This document shows, one piece after another, positions 5,936 to 11,791 of a stretch of DNA of 11,791 bases. A program made the translations under genes and the position numbers. The stretch comes from Acidobacteriota bacterium (lineage in GTDB: Bacteria; Acidobacteriota; Terriglobia; UBA7540), in assembly GCA_021789565.1 (NCBI GenBank), contig JAJYJL010000115.1, positions 1 through 11,791 of the forward strand, in the 5' to 3' direction. The stretch's first letter is position 1, and every line of letters starts with the position of its first letter. The notes beneath the pieces were generated by a model that saw nothing but the letters and a program-made list of their open reading frames with translations, was not told the origin of the DNA and did no database searches.

Positions 5936-6909
5936 TGGGACAAGGAAGCGGACTTGCACTTCCCCGGCTCGATTGCATCCCGATGGTTCATCGTTTGGTT
6001 GCTGATGACACTTTGGCAGTGCTGCTGGCCAAGTCTTTCGTTGACCTGAACATCGCTATTTCCGAAGACTGGGATCGTGCCGACCATGATCCGTCCTCGT
6101 TCATCGGGCTGACGCTTGAGCGGTGGATCGAGGCACACGGCGACGAAGCCATCCGGCGCCGCTTCATTTTGGAAGCAAGAATCAGCTCGTCTCCCTCGGC
6201 GTGGGCGGAGGAAGGTGAAGCCCATCCCCAGAGGCTTTTCCTAACCGTCGAACCGTCCGAGGCAGGCTGCGTGATGTTCGGCCCCACATTGCAACTGCTT
6301 GGTGGAAGCCATCCCAAACTACCGGCAACATTCTTCCATCTTTTTGTTGCCGCCATGAACCGCTGGACCAGGGTCTTCGATTATCGTGACGCCGAAGAAC
6401 GCAGAGAGAATTTGCTTGATTGGATTGCGAACGAGCCGGACGCCGACCAGTACGAACTGCCTGATGTGCAAGGCTCGATTCCGCCGTGCATGAAACAGCC
6501 GCCACTGAAACAAGGCGAGATCACTCGTCTAAAGGACACGATCGGCGATCCTTCGGCAGCAAAGCTGGTCGAAGTGGTATTGAATCTGAACAAGGTATCT
6601 CGCAAAGCGGAGCGACCAACGCTTGGCGATGACGTTGGCGAACTACTTTCGGATTGCAATCCACCCTTGCCCTCCTTGCTGGCTATCTTCGCCGAGGGGG
6701 ATGCGATCGAGGCATGTTTCCAAGAAGAGAGTGAGTACATGATGGAGGTCACTCCCGAGCCCAATATCATTATTCCGCTCGATCCCTCCAACACTGCGAG
6801 CGTTGGCGCGGCCTTCCATGCATTCGGCGTTGCTTGCGAAACCCTTGCCTGCGCGAGCCGGTTGATTGACCTCATGCCGGGCAATGACAAATGGGTCGTT
6901 TCAGGATAA
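5935..6909 (+). CDS. PRTRC system protein F
   Basis: This 324-residue protein starts at ATG 5935, chosen over earlier in-frame ATGs because it forms a TAATG overlap with the preceding gene and gives the family-like N-terminus LALPRLDCIP. The chain is soluble and mostly helical: helices at about 24-40 and 58-80, a strand-rich part at 100-123 (LFLTVEPSEAGCVMFGP), helix 131-147 (TFFHLFVAAMNRW), an acidic middle at 150-180, and a C-terminal helix ending AFHAFGVACETLACASRLIDL. The match to PRTRC protein F (TIGR03742, from memory) rests on this N-terminus, length, Cys-containing C-terminal helix and operon place. No catalytic motif is visible and the biochemical function is unknown. The stop is 4 bases before the next start, so co-translation with B is likely. 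In other cassettes, as I remember, a JAB-type protein A can lie near here; it is missing. Confidence 0.8.
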   Translation: MGQGSGLALPRLDCIPMVHRLVADDTLAVLLAKSFVDLNIAISEDWDRADHDPSSFIGLTLERWIEAHGDEAIRRRFILEARISSSPSAWAEEGEAHPQRLFLTVEPSEAGCVMFGPTLQLLGGSHPKLPATFFHLFVAAMNRWTRVFDYRDAEERRENLLDWIANEPDADQYELPDVQGSIPPCMKQPPLKQGEITRLKDTIGDPSAAKLVEVVLNLNKVSRKAERPTLGDDVGELLSDCNPPLPSLLAIFAEGDAIEACFQEESEYMMEVTPEPNIIIPLDPSNTASVGAAFHAFGVACETLACASRLIDLMPGNDKWVVSG

Positions 6910-6913
6910 AAAC

Positions 6914-7627
6914 ATGAAAGCCTTCGTTGACATTGGAGCCAACCGAGAATTCAAACTCAGCGAAGCCGTGCTCGTTTACCGGAGCGGCGGTGACGGCGCC
7001 TTCGCGAGCCTCCACAAAGTCGAACAGAACCAGGATGGCGCTCCATATCTTGCAGCCGGTGAATCTTTAACCACGGCATTCGTGCGCACTCTTGCCGAGG
7101 GACTGGGAGCTCGGGTGAAACCTGAGATTCTTCCCGACAAGGTTCTCGCGCGCACGCCGGATTTGCTGGTTTGGTGGTCGCGTCCGCAGTGCCGTGTCAT
7201 GTTCTTTGGCGGAACAGACGAGCAAGCGCGAAAGCTCAACGGGCTCGTCTTTCCCCATCCGGCGCTGATCTTCAAGGTTGCAGGAAAAGACCTCTTTGTG
7301 CGGGCGCTCGCAACCGCTTCGCGGCCAGTTTGCCAGTCCCCTCTAAAGACCGCGCCTTATTGGAACACTGACAGCCGGGGATTGGTTTGTCCCGGCACAA
7401 TGCGCGTCCCGGATAGTTCGGGCGTGTCCTCCATGCTGGAGTGGCAGTCCAGCTACTTTCAGTCCGAATTCACTCACGCAGCGGGCGCCGTGCGGCTCAC
7501 AAGCCATCCCGAGGGGTTTATTGGTCTCTGGCGAAATCTTGCGGGCAAAAAGGCATTCCCAGTCCGATATCTTACCGATGCCGGCGAGACGCTGGAGGAA
7601 TTCGTCGCCCACGGAACCGACCGTTGA
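6914..7627 (+). CDS. PRTRC system protein B, E2-like
   Basis: This 237-residue protein starts at ATG 6914, with AGGA 7 bases upstream; an earlier in-frame ATG lies inside protein F and was not chosen. The pattern fits PRTRC protein B (TIGR03737; I recall Pfam Prok-E2_D): strand VMFFGG (95-100), then LVFPHPALIFKVAGKDLFVRAL (111-132, with a His-Pro at 115-116), RP (137-138), GLVCPGT (156-162), WQSSYFQSEFTH (177-188) and LTDAGETLEEF (220-230). The HP segment followed by a downstream Cys resembles an E2 (ubiquitin-conjugating) fold, and Cys159 is the obvious candidate for a thioester. It would accept protein C from ThiF. The family is firm; enzymatic conjugation is an inference from the fold family and the operon. 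Its TGA lies 10 bases before the ThiF start. Confidence 0.87.
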   Translation: MKAFVDIGANREFKLSEAVLVYRSGGDGAFASLHKVEQNQDGAPYLAAGESLTTAFVRTLAEGLGARVKPEILPDKVLARTPDLLVWWSRPQCRVMFFGGTDEQARKLNGLVFPHPALIFKVAGKDLFVRALATASRPVCQSPLKTAPYWNTDSRGLVCPGTMRVPDSSGVSSMLEWQSSYFQSEFTHAAGAVRLTSHPEGFIGLWRNLAGKKAFPVRYLTDAGETLEEFVAHGTDR

Positions 7628-7637
7628 GGACATCGCC

Positions 7638-8462
7638 ATGGAGATACATCGCATCCACCACGAATTGCTCGAACGTCAGGTACGCGTGCTGGTCGTGGGT
7701 TGCGGCGGAACGGGAAGCGCTGTCGTCGCGGGGCTTCCTTACCTCCATCAATCCCTTGTGGCTTGGGGCCACCCTGCTGGTTTGCACGTCACCGTGATGG
7801 ATGGCGATGCAATCTCTCCCTTCAACTGTATTCGCCAACCGTTTGCGCGATCAGAGATCGGCCATAACAAAGCGGTCGTTCTGGTGAACCGCCTAAACCT
7901 CTTCTGGGGACTGAAGTGGGAAGCGCTCCCGGCTCACTTAAAGCCGGGCGAGTCCATCTCGCGGGATTATTCCGGTGATGATCTCCGCGCTCACATTGTA
8001 ATCGGTTGCGTTGACACGCGAGCAGCAAGGGCGGCGATTCGCGATGCCGTGAGCAATTGGAGTATGACTTCCTACCTATTGGATTTGGGCAATAGCTCAG
8101 ACACCGGCCAGTTTATTTTGGGCGAGCCTCTGAACGAGCGCAATCGCAGATCGAAATTACGTCTGCGCACAGCCAGCGAGTTATTTCCTGAGATCTGTGA
8201 CCCAGCCTTCGATGATAGCAACGAACCAAGTTGCAGCGCTCTTGAGGCCCTTGAACGCCAATCGGCCTTCGTAAATTCGACACTCGCGCAGCACGCGCTC
8301 GCTTTGCTGGGCCGGCTGTTTCGCTACGGGGAAATCAGCTATCACGGCGGGTTCATCAATCTGGCAAGCGGCGCGACCTCGGCGATCAGGATTGATCCGG
8401 CGTGCTGGAAGCGAATGAGAAGACAAACCAAGCGCAGTTCAGAATTGCGAGGGGCGAACTAA
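7638..8462 (+). CDS. PRTRC system ThiF family protein, E1-like adenylating enzyme
   Basis: This 274-residue protein starts at ATG 7638, with GAGGA upstream. It has the E1/ThiF/MoeB nucleotide-binding signature: GCGGTGS (21-27), VMDGDAI (53-59) supplying the acidic pair, NCIRQPF (63-69) with the key Arg66-Gln67, Lys78, and the GCVDTRAAR segment (123-131). The C-terminal half has EPSCSALEALERQSAFVN (196-213), matching my memory of the PRTRC ThiF family (TIGR03736). Cys188 and Cys199 are candidate thioester cysteines; Cys199 sits in the better conserved block. ThiF-type enzymes adenylate the C-terminal glycine of a small partner, here plausibly protein C. The last gene of the coupled operon, it ends with a basic tail. 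The family call is strong and the partner is inferred. Confidence 0.92.
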   Translation: MEIHRIHHELLERQVRVLVVGCGGTGSAVVAGLPYLHQSLVAWGHPAGLHVTVMDGDAISPFNCIRQPFARSEIGHNKAVVLVNRLNLFWGLKWEALPAHLKPGESISRDYSGDDLRAHIVIGCVDTRAARAAIRDAVSNWSMTSYLLDLGNSSDTGQFILGEPLNERNRRSKLRLRTASELFPEICDPAFDDSNEPSCSALEALERQSAFVNSTLAQHALALLGRLFRYGEISYHGGFINLASGATSAIRIDPACWKRMRRQTKRSSELRGAN

Positions 8463-8660
8463 ATGGCTCCGCCATCAATTGTCGGTTGCACATTCGCGAA
8501 CAGTCGAACTGTATGGCCAGGTCATGGGCCACTGTACGATGTGTGTCCCTAGGCTCGCGGAACGGTCGGACACCCCGAAGCCTACGACCCGCTCACAGAG
8601 CGACAAGAGCCCCATTTCAGCCGGACGGAATTGAATAAAATCGGAGAGAGGGTAAGATGA
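8463..8660 (+). pseudogene. possible decayed small gene with in-frame amber codon, downstream of ThiF
   Basis: The frame from ATG 8463, which follows the ThiF stop directly, runs 29 codons to TAG 8550-8552. The same frame then continues with no start codon to TGA 8658-8660. The second part (GHPEAYDPLTERQEPHFS and onward) reads like protein and has about two-thirds G or C at third positions. The first part has weaker codon bias. The combined frame would give about 65 residues. This may be the remnant of a small gene broken by a point mutation, or chance. A purine-rich GGAGAGAGGG at 8643-8652 within it serves the next gene. I see no other feature in this 202-base gap. Confidence 0.3.
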
Positions 8661-8664
8661 GCAA

Positions 8665-10419
8665 ATGAGCGATGCGGCCAGCTTCTACAATTCCCTCTTT
8701 GCGGTTGAATTTGCCGTCTTGGGAATACTGATCGCCGGCGTATTCCTCTTCCTGCAGATAGTCTACCAGGACCGGCTATACCGTTTCATCGCCAAGGCTC
8801 CCCGTAAACGACTTGTCGGCGTCGGCATCCTTTCGCTCATGTCGCTCGGAATTACCGCGACCGGAGCGCTTTTTACCGCATTTCCGAACCATCATTTCAT
8901 CTGGTTCTACCACTTCAGTTCCGCGAATTATGTCCTCAATCCCTGGTTCGCCATCTCCGCCCTCATCCTCACTTTCGTGTCCACGACGCTTAGCGTATGG
9001 GTCGCAATTGCGGAGATACTTTCCCTTCAGCCCTCAGGCTTAATAAAGAGAGCATCTCACAGCATCACCGGCGTGGAAATTCGCAAGTATCTGATAAAAG
9101 ATTACGGGCTCCAGAAGCCATTTCATCTAAAGCTCATGGTGAGGCCAATCCTCAGAAGCGAGGACGAAGACACGCCCGACGACCAAGATGCCGATTCAGT
9201 CATTGAGGAGGAGAAGACACTCCATGACCGATTGATTGCGGACGCACAGACCGGGAGCGATCCTTTTCAGTTCATCGGTGAAGTCGCGATTCGTGCCATC
9301 CGCTACCGGGACGACGTACCCTTCGAGAACGCCCTGGATGCGCTTCTCGGTGTCTACGAAAAAGAGAAGGACGTCTTCGTGGAGATCCTTCCCCGCAGCG
9401 AGTGGGATCCCAACAGCGAACTCGCCGACCATCTTGTCGCGTACCTGCTGAGGTGGGTCTCCTTGCTGATTCGCGAATGTAGGAAAGAAAACGCACCCGA
9501 GTTTGCGCAGAGGCTTTATGACCTGACCGGCAAGTTCGCATCCCGTTCCTTGGACGGGCAAAACCAGTCGCAAGCGATCAAACTGGTAGCCTTTTGGAAG
9601 ACTGAAGCGGACAGACTTGCCTCGAATGACGTTGCGGCCTTTGCCTTTCCTGTCAGATCAATTAAGGGTGTTGGCGAGCGGCTCTTTTCGAACCAGGACG
9701 GCGACTTCGAACGCCCAATTATGGATGAGGTTTTCAGAAGCCTAGGCTGGCTCATGGAACGCCTCATGGCAAAGCAAGGCGTCGAGACAAAGCCTCTAAT
9801 GCGCGACGACACGTTCGAGACCCCGTACGACATCCTGTACGACACGCTCATGTCGTTCTCGTGGCAATACAGCCGAAACGGTGCCCGGTTTTACCCGCTG
9901 ATTTTCTTCGACGCCATCGGGGTTTCGTTCGATGCTCTCGTTGACGCAATCGGAAAGGATAAAAACGAACCCAATCGCCGGACAATATACGAAAACCTGT
10001 ACGACTGCGCTTCCGCATATTCCCAATTCGCTGAAAGTGCGATTCTGGCCGGGAATGGTGACGGCGCCGCGCTCGCCACGATGGACCTCCAGCAATGCTA
10101 TGAGGATCTGGCCGGAAGTTCAGCCGGAAAGGAAATTGAAAGACTGCGACAGGACGTCATTGGTCTCATGATTAGATTGGCGCTCTTCGCCACGGGCCGA
10201 GACCCCAAAAGCATTTCAGCCGAATTCATGGTGGAAGGAATAGACTCGTCACTCTTGAAAACACTCAGCAAAGTCCCGGACTCAGATAGTCCTTCCCTTG
10301 ACAAAGAAGTCATGGACGCGTTCTTGAAGCCGGACAAACACGTCAGCCATGATGCTGTCATGCCCTTCCTCAGGAAGCTCGGCAGCGCAAGGAATTCGTC
10401 CTTCGGACTGAACTTGTAG
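8665..10419 (+). CDS. membrane-anchored protein of unknown function with large cytoplasmic part
   Basis: This 584-residue protein starts at ATG 8665, about 12 bases after GGAGAGAGGG. Three hydrophobic helices sit at the N-terminus: residues 11-34, 50-72 and 93-119. The short loop between the first two is basic (DRLYRFIAKAPRKRL), which by the positive-inside rule places it in the cytoplasm, so the long C-terminal region should be cytoplasmic too. An acidic stretch (SEDEDTPDDQDADSVIEEE, 165-183) follows, then about 400 mainly helical residues that look repeat-like or scaffold-like, with no catalytic motif I can identify. I do not recognise the family. It lies 202 bases after ThiF on the same strand, too far for obvious coupling, and converges with the next gene. 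It could be an effector or sensor of the element, but nothing in the sequence proves that. Confidence 0.75.
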   Translation: MSDAASFYNSLFAVEFAVLGILIAGVFLFLQIVYQDRLYRFIAKAPRKRLVGVGILSLMSLGITATGALFTAFPNHHFIWFYHFSSANYVLNPWFAISALILTFVSTTLSVWVAIAEILSLQPSGLIKRASHSITGVEIRKYLIKDYGLQKPFHLKLMVRPILRSEDEDTPDDQDADSVIEEEKTLHDRLIADAQTGSDPFQFIGEVAIRAIRYRDDVPFENALDALLGVYEKEKDVFVEILPRSEWDPNSELADHLVAYLLRWVSLLIRECRKENAPEFAQRLYDLTGKFASRSLDGQNQSQAIKLVAFWKTEADRLASNDVAAFAFPVRSIKGVGERLFSNQDGDFERPIMDEVFRSLGWLMERLMAKQGVETKPLMRDDTFETPYDILYDTLMSFSWQYSRNGARFYPLIFFDAIGVSFDALVDAIGKDKNEPNRRTIYENLYDCASAYSQFAESAILAGNGDGAALATMDLQQCYEDLAGSSAGKEIERLRQDVIGLMIRLALFATGRDPKSISAEFMVEGIDSSLLKTLSKVPDSDSPSLDKEVMDAFLKPDKHVSHDAVMPFLRKLGSARNSSFGLNL

Positions 10420-10422
10420 TTT

Positions 10423-10436
10423 GGCAGATAATTGCC
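10423..10436 (+). terminator. small hairpin between the convergent genes
   Basis: GGCAG (10423-10427) and TTGCC (10432-10436) can pair as a 5-base-pair stem, with one G-U, around the loop ATAA. It sits in the 28-base gap between the convergent stops at 10419 and 10450. The stem is short and no T-tract follows, so a role as a terminator shared by both genes is only a suggestion. Confidence 0.2.
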
Positions 10437-10447
10437 GTAACGAAAAG

Positions 10448-11791
10448 TTAGACTGACCCTCCCAGGTAAACTCTCAGGCTCTCCAACCAGGTTTGAGGCT
10501 TTATCCCGTGACTGATGCGGCCCACGAATCCAACATGCTCGGCGATGTTATTCCGGTTGGCGCGAATAGCTTGCTTGGTGGTCCCGGCATATGGCTGGAG
10601 AAAGTCATCCATGTTTGCGGGTTTCGCGAACAGATAGGTGGCATGGCCCAAGGCTGGCCTTTCAGCCGCGATCACTCGCTCAAGCTCAAAGATGAATTCG
10701 TCTCGGAAGAAATAAATGGTTCTCGCGCGCTTCAATAGCTCCCGGTAATAAAAGGCGTCGTAGTCTGCTTCCCACGTGATCTGCGCCACGTCGAAGTCGC
10801 CAGGAATTCCCGCATCGCCGCACAACCGCTCGATCTCCGATTTTGCGACCGGCTCCCGCTCGATCCTGGCGCGCAGGCCGGCGAAGAAGTCGGCGTGCTG
10901 GCCGAATATGTGATGACTGCGACGCGCCACCTGAATTCGCTCGTTAATATCAGGCGGGAGCGTTACCTTGACCCGGCTGGGCAGAGACTTCTCCCAAGTT
11001 GCAAGACTCCATTTGCCAGCCTTCATGCGATAAACGCCGGTCTGGAGAAACGTTGCTCGAACCCTCACTGTGGCATCGAGCAGATGTTTCCATTGATTCC
11101 AGGTGGGGTCCCACACGAGCGGCATCGCCGCTTGGTCCACGACGAGCTCAAGCCTGCGTCTCGCGTCACGGGATATGGCGCGGTCAGTGGAGAAGTGAAA
11201 TTTGCGCAGCGGCGCGTCAAAACTGCGCTCGCAAAGGTCGGGCAAGAAAGCAAGAATTCGCCTGACAAAGAACGTTTTCCCATCGCGCGACCGCTCACCT
11301 TCAACCAGCAGTGACCCGAATCCGCCGTAAGGAAACACCGTGGGCGCGTCGGGGTCATTCAAGAGTGCATCGTAACAGGCGCGCAATTCTGGCACGGCCA
11401 GCATATTAAAAGCTCGCTCGATCGCCTTGAGTTCACGTGGGTCCGCGTGTGCCGCCCTTAATTCCAAGTCGCGAAGCTTGTAAGCAAGCCGTAATTCAGC
11501 CTGCGATGCACTCGGAGTCGTTTTGAGGACTTCATAGAAGGAGGGTTGGTCGTGCCCGCGGCGGGAAGTTCTCGTGACATAAAAATAGTCGCGAATGACA
11601 TCGCAATTCAGCCGCATTGCCGAAATCCCGATTGTGCTACCACGAACTTCCGCGAGGCTGTAAAACTGGCCCCGCCTGTCTTCTTTCGGTCTCGTGACAT
11701 AACCAATCGGGGCCAGATATACGGCCTTCACTTTCGAGTTCGGAGCTTTGCGAATGAGGATTTCAGTTCCGATGTCGCAGCCTTCACTTGG
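10448..11791 (-). CDS. protein with degenerate J-domain-like segment, 5' end probably outside the window
   Basis: The frame is open from the window edge to TAA 10450-10448, at least 447 residues. A GTG at 11731 would give 427 residues, but it has no ribosome binding site, and the 20 codons before it read as smooth protein (ending IRKAPNSK), so I treat the gene as cut. Counted from that GTG, residues 64-124 resemble a DnaJ J-domain: SFYEVLKTTPSASQAELRLAYK, then a helix with AIERAFNMLAVPELRACYDALL. The HPD tripeptide needed to stimulate Hsp70 is absent; the place reads LRAAHADPRE. The long remainder is rich in Arg and aromatic residues and shows no motif I recognise. A J-like protein-interaction module without Hsp70 activation is the cautious reading. 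It converges with the membrane protein gene. Confidence 0.72.
   Translation of the reverse strand, partial: PSEGCDIGTEILIRKAPNSKVKAVYLAPIGYVTRPKEDRRGQFYSLAEVRGSTIGISAMRLNCDVIRDYFYVTRTSRRGHDQPSFYEVLKTTPSASQAELRLAYKLRDLELRAAHADPRELKAIERAFNMLAVPELRACYDALLNDPDAPTVFPYGGFGSLLVEGERSRDGKTFFVRRILAFLPDLCERSFDAPLRKFHFSTDRAISRDARRRLELVVDQAAMPLVWDPTWNQWKHLLDATVRVRATFLQTGVYRMKAGKWSLATWEKSLPSRVKVTLPPDINERIQVARRSHHIFGQHADFFAGLRARIEREPVAKSEIERLCGDAGIPGDFDVAQITWEADYDAFYYRELLKRARTIYFFRDEFIFELERVIAAERPALGHATYLFAKPANMDDFLQPYAGTTKQAIRANRNNIAEHVGFVGRISHGIKPQTWLESLRVYLGGSV

Noticed and set aside
8402..8638. 78-residue frame overlapping the end of ThiF
   Set aside because: It starts inside ThiF, is Arg/Ser-rich, and its composition looks like a shadow frame.
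1..11791. CRISPR array, tRNA, insertion sequence or attachment-site duplication
   Set aside because: No regularly spaced repeats, cloverleaf, transposase motif or flanking direct repeats were seen by eye.

Overview
The window is a gene-dense stretch of bacterial DNA, probably from a mobile element such as a large plasmid, integrative element or genomic island. The evidence is a plasmid-type cassette (PRTRC), a single-stranded-DNA-binding protein, a MoxR/VWA-type pair, an ArdC/ImmA-like metallopeptidase and several unrecognised genes. There are no rRNA, tRNA, CRISPR or transposase genes. Strong Shine-Dalgarno sequences, GTG/ATG starts and moderately high GC (hand-counted stretches give about 58-70% in the PRTRC genes and 42-60% in the minus-strand insert) suit a Gram-negative-type bacterium. 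PRTRC cassettes are known mainly from Proteobacteria and from Acidobacteriota/Verrucomicrobiota-like genomes; the phylum cannot be fixed from this sequence.

Layout. (1) 3-1987, plus strand: the tail of a gene overlapping a protein with an HExxH metallopeptidase-like domain and a VWA-like domain, then ssb, whose protein ends in the canonical acidic IPF tip. (2) 2281-4904, minus strand: a compact three-gene operon of a Ymh-family protein (TIGR02391-like), an ArdC/ImmA-IrrE-like zinc peptidase and a PD-(D/E)XK nuclease-like protein with a Cys-rich zinc-binding tail. It interrupts the plus-strand run and looks like cargo, possibly defence or anti-defence. (3) 4994-8462, plus strand: a tightly coupled PRTRC operon in the order E, C, a 77-residue unknown, F, B, ThiF. 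(4) 8463-8664: a non-coding or decayed spacer. (5) 8665-10419, plus strand: a 584-residue membrane protein with three N-terminal helices. (6) 10448-11791, minus strand: a convergent protein with a J-domain-like segment lacking the HPD motif. Its frame stays open to the window edge, so it is probably cut at its 5' end.

How they may work together. The most interesting system is the PRTRC operon read as a ubiquitin-like conjugation module. ThiF is the E1-like adenylating enzyme. Protein B has the layout of a prokaryotic E2-like protein with a candidate active cysteine. Protein C is a small beta-grasp-like protein ending in a bare glycine (GSKG). The JAB-type isopeptidase expected as PRTRC protein A is not in the window, nor are PRTRC ParB and protein D. 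The target and purpose of the module are unknown. The MoxR/VWA/SSB group may belong to the same element and serve its DNA metabolism.
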